From Centrapalus pauciflorus (taxonomy: Eukaryota; Streptophyta; Magnoliopsida; Asterales; Asteraceae): a stretch of DNA of 64,000 bases. The position numbers and the translations under genes are program-made. The notes beneath the pieces are model-generated. The model made no database searches, had not been told where the DNA came from, and saw only the letters and a program-made list of their open reading frames with translations. Every line of letters begins with the position of its first letter. Within the stretch, counting starts at the first letter, position 1. This document shows positions 21,225 to 33,362 of the stretch, one piece after another. Location: positions 62,001 to 126,000 of the forward strand of contig JAANYP010004416.1 in the NCBI GenBank assembly GCA_020465985.1, written 5' to 3'.

Positions 21225-22381
21225 ATGAGTCGTCGTAATCCTAATATCGTTAGCCCATACTCTGAACCTGAGCGAGCATTCCGTATCCGTCTTCGTGAAC
21301 AATCGCACCCTATAGTTGAGGGACTCTCTAGTTTATCTGATTCTACTGACCATAATGTTCCTCACCCGGTGGAGGAAGGTCACGTAGACATTTGTGTTCA
21401 GTTACCTCCTATTTCTAGTCCTTCACCTTCTTCACCATCTTCATCTTCTGATTCTTCGTCTTCTTTTGAGTCTTCATCTTTCATAATGGGAGACTGGAGG
21501 ACAATGCTTGAGCTTAACCAACCGGTCACCGATGACTCGGAAGGTGCGATAGTTATTCCTGGATTCAATGCCGTTAATTTTGAGTTAAAGTCGAGTCTGA
21601 TCGCTTTATTCAGAATAACACACAGTTCTGCGTTCTATCCTCTGAGGATCCATATTCCAACCTGAAGAAATTCAGGAAAGCATGTGGTGGGTATAAAGCA
21701 AATCAAGTTCCGAGGGAAGTAATTCGACGGATGCTTTTTCCTTACTCTATTTCAGGTAGTGCCATGATGTGGTATGAGTCCCTTCCCTCGAACTCGATTC
21801 GTACTTGGGACGATATGGAATCAAAATTTCTCCTCAAGTTCTGCCCTCCTTCTCGGACTACTAAGCTTATGAGTGACATTCTCTCATTTAAGCAAAAACC
21901 TGATGAGTCTTTGTATCATGCATGGGAGAGATATAAGGAGTCCATCATGAAATGCCTAAATCATAACATGACACTTAATCACCGTGTCAAGGTCTTCTAT
22001 GAGAATGTTCACCCAATGTATCACTCTTTAATTGACTCAGCTTGTAATGGGTCAGTGTATAAGAGGACACCAGAAGAGCCTTTTGACATAATCGATGACC
22101 TGGTTTCAAGCCAAACTCAGACACTGAGTGAATATTTTGGGTGGGGAGCTTCTGATTCAAAGCTAGCAGCTGCTATAGCGGCCCTCAGAGCTAAGATTGA
22201 TCTCCTTACGCAGACTAGTCAGCCACAGTCATCTTCAGTTGCGATACACGGAGTACAACAAGGGTGTGAGCACTGTGGTGGACCACATTCAGGCTATGAG
22301 TGCCAAGCTAGTTTTCCAAACCCAAATCCGGAGCAGGTATATTACTCGTCTGGAGATTATGGTGGCGGCATGGCTAGATAG
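21225..22381 (+). pseudogene. Gypsy gag, frameshifted
   Basis: The first segment (21225-21665) starts MSRRNPNIVSPYSEPERAFR and reaches VIPGFNAVNFELKSSLI. It then shifts frame near 21620. The second segment (21731-22381) has the classical gag core GSAMMWYESLPSNSIRTWDD and FPYSISG, with a C-terminal CEHCGGPHSGYECQ, a CX2CX4HX4C zinc knuckle. It ends with an in-frame TAG at 22379. The core matches the plant Retrotrans_gag family. It would build the particle and bind RNA. Confidence 0.9.
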
Positions 22382-23447
22382 GCCCAACCTACTCCGAATT
22401 TTTCTCGAGCTCAGAACCAACCACCTCCTGGTTTCGTTCATCCTCGTCCTCAGGTGATGCAGAGACCCCAATTTAACCCTCACCAAAGGGTATAACCAGG
22501 GATATCATCGAGAACAATCTTCTTCCTTCTTTCAGTTTAATTCTAATCCCAATCAGTTCCATAATGTCCACTTCCCTAATCAGAATCATCAATCTCAACC
22601 CGTGCAACCTGCAAAGTCAAACCTCAAGAAGATGATGGTGAAGTTTATCGCTAATCAAGAGGCGTTGTCTAGAAATCAGCAAGCAGCTATTCAGGCCCTT
22701 GAAACACAAGTGGGACAGCTAGCACAATCGAGGAATGTTAGGAATGCTGGTGAACTTCCTAGCAACAGTGAGCCCAATCCAAGAGGTAATATGAAAGACA
22801 AGGGTCATGCTCAAGTCAATGCCATTACTGTGCATGATGATGAGCACCCCGAGGATGTTCCTTCTTCTACTTTGTCCTCATTTCCCCTGTTAGAGAAGGA
22901 ACTGAAGGCTTTAATGGACGAGATGCATCTGAACGCTTCAGGAAGTACCGCATATGTCGCCAATCCTTCATACATCCAAGTTAAGGCCAACCCTGGTAGT
23001 TTCACTATCCCATGTTCTGTAAAGGGGGCTGTATTCAGCAATGCTTTAGCCGATCTAGGCTCTAGCATTAATATTATTGCTCATGATATTTTCCAACAGC
23101 TTGATTTGGGACCGCTTAAGCCTTCTTTGGTAGCCGTGCAGCTAGCAGATAGTTCCTTGAGACAGCCTGTAGGGATATGTGAGGGAGTTAGATTAAAGGT
23201 TGATAGATTTGAGTTTGTTGTTGATTTAGTGGTGCTAGACATGGATAGCTCGAGTGGAAACCCCCTCATTTTTGGTAGACCCTTTCTTACATCTGCTAGA
23301 GCATTGATAGATGTCCTGTCTATGGAGTTGACCATTAAAGTGAGAGATGAAGAGATTACATTCCGTATGGCGAAAGCTAATCCATTATATCCATTTCTGC
23401 CTGAGTCACTTTTCTCCATGTCTACTTATGGCCATGTGTTGAATTAG
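22382..23447 (+). pseudogene. Gypsy gag C-terminus and aspartic protease
   Basis: The sequence after the TAG continues in a proline/glutamine-rich gag tail, broken again near 22495. It then opens (22602-23447, 281 codons) into a coiled-coil linker and a retropepsin-like domain. The active-site region reads ALADLGSSINII, where most relatives have DLGAS; Asp-Leu-Gly-Ser still fits an aspartic protease. The flap region is followed by NPLIFGRPFL, the second conserved protease motif (ILGRPFL type). The domain ends at YGHVLN and a stop. No RT follows. Confidence 0.87.
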
Positions 23448-23452
23448 ACCAT

Positions 23453-23985
23453 ATGCAGGTTGTTCATGCTACAATTGAGTTTGATGTTGATAGAGATTTG
23501 CGGGAGATTGCTTTCTTTCTTGGAGTAGATTGGCAGATACATATTGATGTGACTGATATTCTGACCGATGAGGATATTTTTGCTTTGTTTGAATCACCAT
23601 CTACTCCTTTTGATACTGATCATGATAAGCTTGATATTCTTAAATCTGATTAGGTTATTGTTTCCATTAGACAGGTACCTTCAAGCTCGGTCAAGAACAA
23701 AGGGAATTCAAAGAAGCCAAGACAGCGGCAGAAGAAGGTAGAGAAGATCATAGAAAAACCAACTTGTCAATTTTCAAAGTTTTATTTTGATCATGAGGAT
23801 CCGGTTGGTGAGTACATTTCTTTAGTGGGTATGAAAGGTTTACGAGCTCGTTTCCCAGGTATGTTTTACCAATCTAAGGGTCGTGTGGACGAGTCAAGCT
23901 GGAGACTCGTCAAAACAAGCGCTTTCGGGAGGCAACCCGTAGATACTTTCATTTGTATATTAAGTTTTCATTTTATGTTTAGTTT
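23453..23985 (+). pseudogene. Short Gypsy ORF remnants after protease
   Basis: A 66-codon acidic ORF (23453-23653) is followed after a stop by readable text including FYFDHEDPVGEYISLVG and SSWRLVKTSAFGRQPVDTF. I recognise this as a typical end of the coding part of this Gypsy group, not as RT or integrase. Function unknown. Confidence 0.5.
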
Positions 23986-26209
23986 GTTTTGCTTGACGTG
24001 TTGAGTTGTTAATTTAAATTTTGATGGTTATATGCTTAATTAAATAGCCCGGGCATTGAGTATGTGTCTTAGGATTGCATGATTGATGCTACTGGTCTAG
24101 TTTTGAAAGCATGTTTGCTTGTTCTAATTTCCAGTTTTTTTTATTTTATCTTATTTGTTTTATTTTTTATTGCTTTGTGTGTGGTGTGCTTATTATAATT
24201 AGTTTCATAGATGATGTGTTTTTGAGTTCTTATAGTTTGCAGTGTTTCCATGTTTTCTTTGTTTATTTTTGTAGATTTATATTTTGGTATTTATGTTCTA
24301 GTCCTTGCATGTTCATGGTGTCACGCATTATGCTTTATTTATAAAAAATGGGTGTCGTTGTCTTGAGAATATTTTGGTGTGCTGGTGTGTCATATAATCA
24401 CGTATGTTTGAAATGAGTGTGGGGCAGTGTATCTGATGTCAAATAGTTTGATATGAGTGTGAGTGATGTGTCTGATGTGTGTTTAGACAAATTTATGTGT
24501 GTTTGAGTGTTATCAGTCTTGGACAGCTGTTGATAGATGTCTTGTCTTGACGGGCCATGGTAGAGATGCTCACTAGCAGTCTGTTCAGCCTCATCATTCA
24601 AACATGGTCATGCTTAACCGTAATCACGGGAGTTTTTCTTGTTCCTATTTTCTTATTCCCGTTTGAGTTGCATTGTTTATGATTGTGAGGACACTTTCAA
24701 ATTTAAGTGTGGGGTGGGAGTTTGAAATTTTGATTTTGAGCTTTGCATGTACTTAAGTAAAAGTCACGACATTTTTGTCTAAAATTGGGTCGATTTTCAA
24801 AACATTTCTCAATATTTTTGCGCGTTAGACTCTTTTGTAGTATTGTTCTATTTACTATGCATGCGAATCTAGATAAGTGGCATTGAGACTTTTTATGGCA
24901 ACGAGATGTTCGATTTGCGTGTCACTCTTTCATGGCCAAAATTACATGTTTTAAGCACAATCTAACCCTTTACATTCATTTCGTGAGGAGTTGAGCTTGC
25001 ATGGCATTCAATTTTGATGCTCATGATTTGTTTCTGTGTAGTATTGCCGGTGTCATTTATTCTAAGGTAGAACTTGTTTTTGAATGTGCATCAAGATCAC
25101 ACTTTTGAGAATTTAGCACACATATAAAGGCAAAGTTAGGATACCCCGTTTCCCTCATGATACTCCCTTGCCCACGTTATCTCCCTAGATTGCCCCCATT
25201 TGAGCCTTAGCCTTTCGTTTCGGTGACAAAACACATCATTAGCCAGATTTTCCCTTGTGTCTATCGATTGACCCGAATGTGGACCGAGACTTAGTAGTAG
25301 GATTTAAGGACTTGTAGCCGCCATAGTTTTCCCTGTTAGGCCAAATATAGAGCTTTATTGATTATTCTTTGTATTTAGAAAACATTCGAGCCTTGTGTAA
25401 TCCTTTTGCTTTCGTTTTCTTTCCGGTTTTTCTAGTATTGTACCCGGGCGATGCTAGTTAGTCGAGATAGTTCTTTTTTAGCAGGCTGTCATAAAAGCTT
25501 GATGTTTGAAGGAATCAAAGAGAGTTCAGTGTTGTTGAAAAAAAAAAGAAAAAAATAAATAAATAAATAAAAAGAGTGAAGAAACGGGTAAATACAAGGA
25601 TGAAAGAGAGAAAGAGAGAAAAAGAAATAATCTAGAAGTTCTCTTCCCTTTGCATCGCCCTTGAGAGCTATAGTATAAGTCAATATGCTGAGTCTTCAGG
25701 ATAATTATTTTCAGTGTTTGTTATCATGTTTGTCGCTTTAGTTCTAAGGATTGCTGCTACTTCTTTGGTCTCATTCTTTTACGTCTCACTCAGACCAAAC
25801 ATACCCATCACCCGAGCCTAGCCCCGTTACAACCCTTGAAGTCCTTTATCTGCTTTATCTTCAAACATAGGAGACGGAGATGTGATTCTATCTCAAGCTT
25901 ATGCTGAAGTTTATCTAACACGTCTGGCGTTGAGACGATTTTGTGCAAACACATATGAGCCTATACACATGAGTGTTGAGTGAAAACCACGAGGTGCTAA
26001 TTCATGCAACAAGGTTAGAAGTGATTGACATTGTCATTCTATTTTTTGCATCTCGTGGTCTCTTTGTTAGCTTAGCTAGGCTTCAAATGCATTGTTTATG
26101 GATCTTTAATGCTTAAGAGTCTATATTGTGTTTCTGGAGAGTTATTCTTAAGTTGAGGCCTGGTTGAAAACATTTATGTTGCAGTTTGCTTGGGGACAAG
26201 CAAAGCTCA
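23986..26209 (+). other. 3' non-coding region of the Gypsy element
   Basis: About 2.2 kb without a gene. A PPT-like AAGTGTGGGGTGGGAG lies at 24702-24717, well before the real PPT. A-rich simple sequence lies at 25535-25625. A TTTGAGCC word at 25199 is typical of the 3' region of this group. Confidence 0.6.
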
Positions 26210-26220
26210 AGTGTGGGGTA
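26210..26220 (+). other. Polypurine tract of the Gypsy element
   Basis: AGTGTGGGGTA stands three bases before the 3' LTR start, the usual form in Tat/Athila-type elements. Confidence 0.65.
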
Positions 26221-26223
26221 TTT

Positions 26224-27146
26224 TGATATGTGCATATTTATACATATTTCTCGTATCATTTTTCTTCCATATTGCGTGGTTTTCAAACCGAAATGCGTAA
26301 AAAATATACTGATTTTATTAATATTTGTGTTTCGCATGTCAGAAGCCATTAAATCAACATTGGAACAGATATCGAGGCTAAAGTAACAAGATTATATGAT
26401 CCAACCATCTTCCATGATCAAAAGCAAAATTTGGCAAAAATTGATTTTACGCGCCCGCTTAGAACTCTCCACGTACCCGCGTGACTAAGTCTAGTCGGAG
26501 CATCCCACGCACCCGCGTGTCCACCTTCAGTCGGAGCAAGCCACACACCCACGTGACTTATCATACTTGAGTCAGCTTGGTCCAGTCAAGGCGTATACGC
26601 GCCCGCGGCCCGCGTAGGACATCCCACGCACCCGCATGGCCAAGTCCAGGCATAGCAAGCCACGCACCCGCGTGACTTACCCTACGCACCCGCGTGCGAG
26701 GCCCAGCCCACCAGAATTTGTTTTTAAAATCCAATTTCGCAACAGGCAGAGGAGAATCGATTTTTGGGACAATAGCAACAATTTTCAGAGTCATTTACTT
26801 TCGTTTTTCTTTGTTTTTTACGTAGTTATTCATAGATTTTCCTAGGGTTTCGATTTCTTGAAGATTTAGAGCATTCGGTTCAACTTTGGAGTACGATTTC
26901 TTCATAGATTGCTACGGTTTTGGTACATTCGTTCCTTAATCTTTTAATTTTCGTAATGTTTGATATTTTATTGGGTTTAATTTCGGTTTTTAGTATGATT
27001 AGTAAGTAGTTTTCTTATTCACCCTCTTTGGATAACGATTTCTATGTATTAGTTGGTATAATATTGGATTGATTGGTGGATTTTGGTTTATATTTGTTGG
27101 ATTCTTGATTATTTCATGTTTTCTTGTTAAAAATCAAATTTTTATT
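26224..27146 (+). repeat. Truncated 3' LTR of the Gypsy element
   Basis: Matches the first half of 19225-21080 and then stops at about TTTTTATTA. It includes the GC-rich array at 26448-26700 in a shorter form. Confidence 0.82.
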
Positions 27147-28022
27147 AATGTGAGTGTATGTGAAATTTCATGATCTTCATAATGTTAATTAAAACATTTT
27201 TATGAAAAAAAAATTTTAAAAAGTTTTTTAAAAGTGATACTTTCTAGTGCGCTGCATAATGGGTTGTATTCTCTCGATTTGGGTTCAAATGAGTACCTTT
27301 AGTTTTGCGGAGTACCGGAGGTACCTCTCTTAAAATCTTTTGTTTTTGAAAAAATTTTTCATAATCATGTTTAAATTAATAATATAAGACTAATTGCAAA
27401 AAATCACACATAAACACACACTAGAACTATGTGAAGCGTGTGTGTTCACATGAACTGTACTGTTGTGAACGTGTATTCACAACTAAGCATGTTCACATGA
27501 ATTTTTTCACGTTCACATGACTTTTAAGATGATAGAAAGTGTAAATGTATATAATTTTTTACGAGTAGCCTTATATAATTTGTATCTAAATGAATATGAA
27601 AAAAATTCCGTCGGAGCAAGTTCAAATCTGAAACCCGTGTGTTCACTACTCACGGTACTCTGTATTTTTTAGGTACTCATACGACATATTCTATATATAT
27701 GTATAACAAAAAAATAATTGTGTGAAATATATATATCCATAGCTTTGTAAAATCGAATTTTGGACATTGTACTTTCTATAATAAAAAAAATATATATTAT
27801 AATAATCACCGCTAAAACAGTGAAGCTTGGAAATGGAAACGTTTTGTTTAATTCACACGGTCACCGACAACGACGTCATCAAACAAACTTCAAATTACAA
27901 ACCCAGTTTGAAATTTAATGCATGCAATTTCAATGCACTTTACGTAGCCAATTATTTGCTTTTGAGTTTTTGATGATTAATAACTAGTAAAGAAATGACC
28001 CGAGCGTTGAGACGGCGAAGTT
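27147..28022. other. Unassigned AT-rich sequence
   Basis: No gene. GTTCACATGA occurs three times (about 27444, 27490, 27510), and there are short GAGTACC/GGTACTC inverted words at about 27290 and 27650. It may be an unidentified small element. Confidence 0.3.
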
Positions 28023-28478
28023 CACTGCAAGAAAAATCACAAAATCCAAGGAGCCTTTTTGTGGCGACATGCGTCATCGTAAAAAGGTCATTAGAAAACA
28101 AAAATAAGTTGTGTTTTGATTAAGGTCGGTCAAAAATAGGAAAATCTTTTTTTTGGTGACATGTTTCATCGCAGATGGTCAATATAAGATATTTTAACTT
28201 TTTTATGACACGAAAATTATAACATTTACGGTGAAACGGCGGTCTTTTTTTTCTGTTTTTCGGCTATGACATTTTTGGGAATCAGCAACGACATGTCGCC
28301 GCGAAAGATCCACAGTGACGACACCATATCATCACAAAATGGCTAGCCTTAATTTACCATAGCAGCGCCGTTTTCACGATTTCACCTTCTCTCATTTTTG
28401 CAATTTGTTGTACTTTAACTTATTAAGCAAAGCCGACTCCAGTCTATTCAGAATAGGGTAAGAAAGCGACTTGCCGCC
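28023..28478 (+). mobile_element. Left end of an old CACTA element
   Basis: Begins CACTGCAAGAAAAATCACAA, a CACTA-type terminus. It is followed by subterminal words such as GGCGACATGCGTCATCG, GCAACGACATGTCGCCGCG and CACAGTGACGAC. The matching right end is proposed at 45760 with all intervening younger insertions. The two 3-bp flanks are GTT and CTT. Confidence 0.65.
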
Positions 28479-28585
28479 CAGGGCCGTTCCTATCATTTTT
28501 AGGGCCCGGGGCAAAAACTTAAAATGGGTTCTCTCTTTTTATATATATAAAATAAGAAAAACCATAAAAAAAAAACTTACAATTT

Positions 28586-28699
28586 TGCTATAATGTGTGG
28601 AAACCCTTGAGGGTGTATTGCATTCAACTCACAGAATATAAAGAGTACATATTTACATAATAGACCCCTACACTATACATTATAAATCATTATTTAACA
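28586..28699 (-). repeat. 3' LTR of the 4.8-kb Copia
   Basis: 114 bp, direct copy of 33249-33362. It is followed by the minus-strand PPT GAGGGGAGTG at 28700-28709. Confidence 0.9.
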
Positions 28700-31470
28700 C
28701 ACTCCCCTCAGTCGGAGCTGGAGGAGGACGAATGCTAAGACTGAACTTAAAATTTAAAAACAACTGTGTAGGAATACCTTTAGTAAATATATCGGCTAAC
28801 TGTTGAGAGGATGGCACATGCGACACACGCACTTGCCCCAAAGCAATACGTTCTCTTACAAAGTGTAAGTCAATTTCCACATATTTGGTATGTTGATGCT
28901 GTACTGGGTTATTAGCTAAATACATGGCACTTATATTATCACAAAAAACAACTGTGGCACGTGAAAGAGGTAGATGTAACTCAACCAAAAGATTACGAAG
29001 CCAGGCAGATTCGACAACAACATTAGCAATACCACGATATTCAGCTTCCGCACTAGAATGGGACACAACATGTTGGCGTTTAGAGGACCAAGAAAAACAA
29101 GATTGTCACCCAGGAAGATGCAGAACCCAGAGGTGGACTGGCGTGTTTCAGGACAGCCGGCCCAATCAGCATCTGTGTAACAGACCAAACGATTTATAGA
29201 ACATGGGCGGAGAAAAAGACCATGAGATAAGGTACCCTTCACATAATGAAGAATGCGTTTGAGGACATTCAGATGTGGTTGGCGAGGATCATGCATGTAC
29301 AGACATATTTGTTGTACAGCATAGGAGATTTCCGGACGAGTGATCGTGAGGTACTGCAACGCACCCACAACACTCCGATAGAGAGTCGGATCTTCAACCG
29401 GTTTGCCAGAGGAGGGTAGTTTAGACTTTGTGTCAGCTGGTGATGAGCAAGGATGACAAGTGTCCATGCCAGCACGTGAGATGATTTCTTAGGCAAAAAC
29501 GGATTGAGGCAGGAAAAGGCCCGAAGAAGAGCGTATAGCGGAGACCCCAAGAAAGAAGGAGAGAGCGCCAAGGTCAGTCATTTTGAACTCTGATGAGAGA
29601 CGAGAGATGATATGGTTGACCAGAGATTGGGAGGAAGCTGTCAGAATGATATCATCTACATATAATAATAGATAGATGATATCACGGCCGTGATGATAAA
29701 CAAAGAGAGAGCTGTCAGATTTGCTTGAATGGAAACCGAGAGAAGTAATGAAGACAGCGAAGCGATGAAACCAAGCACGGGGAGCCTGTTTGAGACCGTA
29801 GAGGGCTTTTCGTAGGCGACATACATGCTGTGGGAAGGAATGATGAACATAGCCAGGCGGTTGTTTCATATAAACTTCCTCTGATAATTCGCCATTGAGA
29901 AAAGCGTTTTTAACATCAAGTTGATAAATCGGCCAGTTGAGGGAGATGGCAATGCTTAGGACCATCCTGACAGTAACAGGTTTGACAACATGGCTGAATG
30001 TTTCGTCGTAGTCAAAACCAGGCATTTGAGAGAAACCTTGAGCCACCAGACGACCCTTGTAACGCTCAAGACGACCCTGACTATCGAACTTATGGCGATA
30101 TAACCAACGACAGCCAACAATGTTGACTTTTGATGGAGAGGGAACAAGATCCCACGTGTGATTGGAGAGAAGGGCAGACATTTCATCGTCCATGGCTGCC
30201 TTCCAATTTGGATCACGGATCGCCTAAGTAGAAGATTTGGGAATTGGGGAAAGAGAATCAACTACTGAAAGATTGAAGATGTGACGAGGTTTGAGACTGC
30301 CAGTACGCGATCAAGTCGTCATGGGATGTTTGGAGGTGGGGGCCGGAGGAGGGGAGGAAGTGGTGGCTACAGGAGCAGGTTGCACAGAGGTACTGCGCGG
30401 AGAGTGAGGAACATCAGACGATTAAGGTCAGTCATCATCTGTAGGGGCATCACCATTTGGGATGAGCAAATCACTCGAGGTAGATGAAGTAGTAGAAGGA
30501 GCAGAGGGAGTGGTGGATGAGGATGCAGTGTGTTCATTTGTCATCAGAGTGGGTGTGGTGACATCATCAATGAACACATCATACTCAGAGGGATAGGGTG
30601 GGACATTAAACGATGCATAGGGAAAATGATCTTCATCAAAAATCACATGGTGAGAGATAAGAATACGATGAGTGACGAGATCATAGCATCGATGACCCCG
30701 ATGACAAGGGGAAGGACCGAGGTATACACAAGCAGTGGAGCGAGGGGAGAGTTTGTTTGGGGCCGTAGAAGATAGATTTGGATAGCAGAGGCACCCAAAA
30801 ACACGTAAGTGTGTGAAATCCGGGAAAGTGTCGTATAAGATCTCACAGGGGCTTTTAGAAGCCAGAGTGGTAGTAGGAAGAATGTTCAGAAGATGAACAG
30901 ACATGTTGAGTGCTTCAACCCAGAATTTAGGTGGAAGGGAGGCTTGAAACAGAAGCGTGCGTACCACATTGTTGATTGTGCGAATGGCGCATTCAGCTTT
31001 GCCATTTTGTTGTGAAGTGTAAGGACATGAGAAGCGAACTTTAATGCCATGTTTTTGAAAAAGTTCAAGTAATTTGGTGTTATTAAATTCACGTCCGTTG
31101 TCACACTGAAAAGATTGTATATCGGTTTTAAACTGATTTACAACATAGGCACGAAAATAGTAAACACTTGAAACACATCAGATTTAACACGCAAAGGGAA
31201 CACCCATAAGAAATGAGAATAATCATCCAAAAAAAGTATATAATATTTAAAACCACTCAAACTTGATACAGGAGATGTCCACAAGTCAGAATGAACCAGT
31301 TCAAAAATCCGTGAAGTCTTCGTTATAGACTTTGAAAAAGACAAACGACAATGTTTACCTAGTTGACAGGCATGACACGTAGGTAACAGTGCATTAGAAC
31401 AAGAAATAAATATACGAGACCGTAAAAAATTAAAGGTAGTAGTGCCCGGATGACCATTTTGACTTACCAC
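28680..31470 (-). pseudogene. Integrase, RT and RNase H of the 4.8-kb Copia, broken
   Basis: Minus-strand pieces in order are: GAG-pre-integrase/integrase start with CHACQLGKHCRL and LVHSDLWTSPV (31138-31470), interrupted integrase (30428-31104), RT (29489-30193) and RNase H (28680-29467). RT shows AFLNGELSEEVYMKQPPGY, GLKQAPRAWFHRF and LYVDDIILTAS, the last with the YVDD box. RNase H shows YTDADWAGCPETRQST and, after a frame change, CDNISAMYLANNPVQH and ADIFTKG. Frame breaks lie near 31138, 30430-30190, 29490 and 28931. The element cannot supply its own enzymes. Confidence 0.88.
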
Positions 31471-32646
31471 AAGGTTTAAGAGAAAGTAGGTTACCTTGGT
31501 TGAATGACATGTGGGAGCCTGCGCAAGTGTCCATGTAGTAGATGTTATCCGGATTCTGTTGAGGCTGCTGAACAGACATCGAGCTGAAGAGAGATGCTAG
31601 ATCTGTTAACTGAGGCGGAGCTGCATGAGCAGGAGAGACTGAAGGAGGCGCATCGTATAATGCAGATGGACTGTGAGACCCGATATGATTTGGTGTGGAA
31701 GACACCTGCTGTCGATAGTGACCTCCATGCTGAGAGGCCTGAGATTGCTGATGTAATGCATTCCGAAGGAGTTGAAGAAGTTGATTGTTGAAGGCCGGTG
31801 GAGCACTGGAATGACCTGCATCACGAGAAGTACCTGTAAAAGAAGCAGTGCTGTTAAATGAACACCCCCCCCCCCCCCCGTATTATCCTTAGATGCAACA
31901 CGACCTGTGTTTCTGTTTCCACGATTATTTTTATTTTTCCCTTTTCCATTATTATTAGTGTCAGACGAGGAGTATAGGGCAGAGCTAAGGGAAGGTTGAG
32001 GTTCAAGGGTAGGCTCAGGTTGATCTTCTCGGGATTCATGTAACAATAACATGTTCTTGGCTTCAAGAAAGGAGGGAAAATGTTTAGTATGGGTGATGAC
32101 ATCAATTAAGCTTTGATAGGATGAAGGTAAATGTTGTAGTATTTGCAATACAAGATCCTGATCAGTGATTTTGGTGTCAACATCGGCTAGGGAATCAGCA
32201 ATATCTTTTAGTGTGTGACAGTAATCGGTAATGGAAAGAGCACCCTTTTTGGTGTTCCGAAAAAGAGTTTGAAGTTGCAGACTACGAGATAATTTATTAT
32301 TCAAAAAATGAGCATCAAGGGTCTCCCAAAGATCATGTGCAGTGCAATTGTCTGTGGTGATGATATTAAGTAAATTGGGTTCATAGGTGGAATAAAACCA
32401 AGATTTAATGCGAGAATCTATAGCCTCCCAATCCTCATCATCAGGGCTAGTGGGTTTTGATTTTCCATTAATGTGACCCATGACTTTGGCACCTTTGCAC
32501 ACATCAGTAAAAATGCGACACCATAATTTATAGCGTGAACCATCAGTTGTTAATTTGAAATTAAACTGGGGATAAATATTACCAATGGCAAAAACTAGTT
32601 GGGAGGCTGTGGGATTTGGTGTGGTTTGTGAAGGATGTCCTGTCAT
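31430..32646 (-). pseudogene. gag (and protease region) of the 4.8-kb Copia
   Basis: The start is the ATG at 32646 (MTGHPSQTTPNPTASQLVFA). The gag core has YKLWCRIFTDVCKGAK, LWETLDAHFLNNKLSRSLQL and LQILQHLPSSYQSLID, the UBN2/Ale-type gag pattern. I see no CCHC knuckle before the frame is lost at a C15 run (31865-31879; a poly-Gly stretch in the protein), a likely slippage site. Beyond it the frame resumes with YYMDTCAGSHMS (about 31540), the protease active site with Asp-Thr replaced by Asp-Thr-Cys-Ala, then GAG-pre-integrase text. Confidence 0.8.
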
Positions 32647-33236
32647 AACTAATAATAATAGTTGCGAGAAAAAATAAAAATTAACAAGAAAATTAAAACA
32701 AGAACGTGCTCACAAAGGGTTTGAGAGGGAGGCGGCAGCAGAGGCAATGAAACCACTGGAAGCAGCCGGCAAGAAGTAACAGGCGGCGGCGGCAATGAAA
32801 AGGGAGTGGAGAGGGAGGCGACGACCGGCAGAAATGGAAGCAGCAGATTGCAGCGGCAAGCAGGGCGACCGGCAGAGGTTTGAGCCGGTAAGCATCAGCG
32901 GAGGCGAGGGTTGTGCAGCGCTGTCGACGGCTGAGGCGGCGCAGAGTTGTGGGCGGCGCAAGGTAGCCGGAGCGGCTAGGGTTTTCAGGGCGGCGCAGAG
33001 TTGTGGGAGGCGCAAGGTAGTCGGAGCGGCTAGGGTTTTCAGGGCGGCTAGGGTTTTTCAGAGCGGCGCAGGAGAAGGGTTTCAGCCGAAAGGGTTACAG
33101 CCGAAAGGGCAAGGGAGGCGGCCGGGAAAGGAGACCGGTCGGTGGTGGTGGTGGGCGGAAGCGTGGCCGCCGGGAAAGGAGGCGGCCGGAGGTTACAGGG
33201 CCGGAAAAAATAACCTAATATTGAGAATTAGGGTTA
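32647..33236 (-). other. GC-rich 5' leader with a 54-bp tandem repeat
   Basis: About 590 bp between PBS and gag, with GGCGGC-rich, GC-rich sequence unlike the rest of the element. A 54-bp unit containing GGCGGCGCAGAGTTGTGGG is repeated at 32935-32988 and 32989-33042, with a partial third copy. The leader-like position is clear, but the composition suggests captured DNA or a special leader. The plus-strand 153-codon ORF across it is probably an effect of the GC content. Confidence 0.55.
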
Positions 33237-33248
33237 GGCTTGATACCA
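33237..33248 (-). other. Primer binding site of the 4.8-kb Copia
   Basis: The minus strand reads TGGTATCAAGCC and abuts the 5' LTR directly; it is a one-base variant of the usual TGGTATCAGAGC. Confidence 0.8.
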
Positions 33249-33362
33249 TGCTATAATGTGTGGAAACCCTTGAGGGTGTATTGCATTCAACTCACAGAAT
33301 ATAAATAGTACATATTTACATAAGAGACCCCTACACTATACATTATAAATCATTATTTAACA
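33249..33362 (-). repeat. 5' LTR of the 4.8-kb Copia
   Basis: 114 bp, direct copy of 28586-28699. It contains the insertion site used by the chromovirus Gypsy copy now bounded at 43355/43356. Confidence 0.9.

Larger units (their letters stand above)
19225..27146 (+). mobile_element. Ty3/gypsy (Tat/Athila-type) element with gag and protease only; 3' LTR truncated
   Basis: A 1.86-kb 5' LTR starts TGATATGTGC at 19225. The matching 3' copy starts at 26224 but stops matching at about 27146, half way through. The PBS-like TGGCGCCGTTGCC at 21087, the gag/protease type and the AAGTGTGGGG-style PPT are typical of plant Tat/Athila-group elements. After protease there is no RT, RNase H or integrase. 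The interior is 5.1 kb, ending in about 2.2 kb of non-coding DNA. It would depend on another element for movement and is also broken. No target duplication can be tested because the right end is missing. Confidence 0.88.
28586..33362 (-). mobile_element. Copia element with 114-bp LTRs (Ale/Retrofit-like), 4.8 kb
   Basis: Direct LTRs 28586-28699 and 33249-33362 start TGCTATAATG and end TTTAACA, with two differences. Flanks AATTT and TATTT match at four of five bases. The PBS directly abuts the right LTR and a PPT abuts the left. The coding region on the minus strand is gag, integrase, RT, RNase H with several breaks. Small size, very short LTRs and the gag type resemble the Ale/Retrofit lineage (inference). 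Confidence 0.9.

Noticed and set aside
32795..33256. 153-codon plus-strand ORF rich in Gly, Arg and Ala
   Set aside because: It is antisense to the leader of a Copia element and includes its tandem repeats, PBS and LTR edge. GC-rich DNA has few stops by chance.
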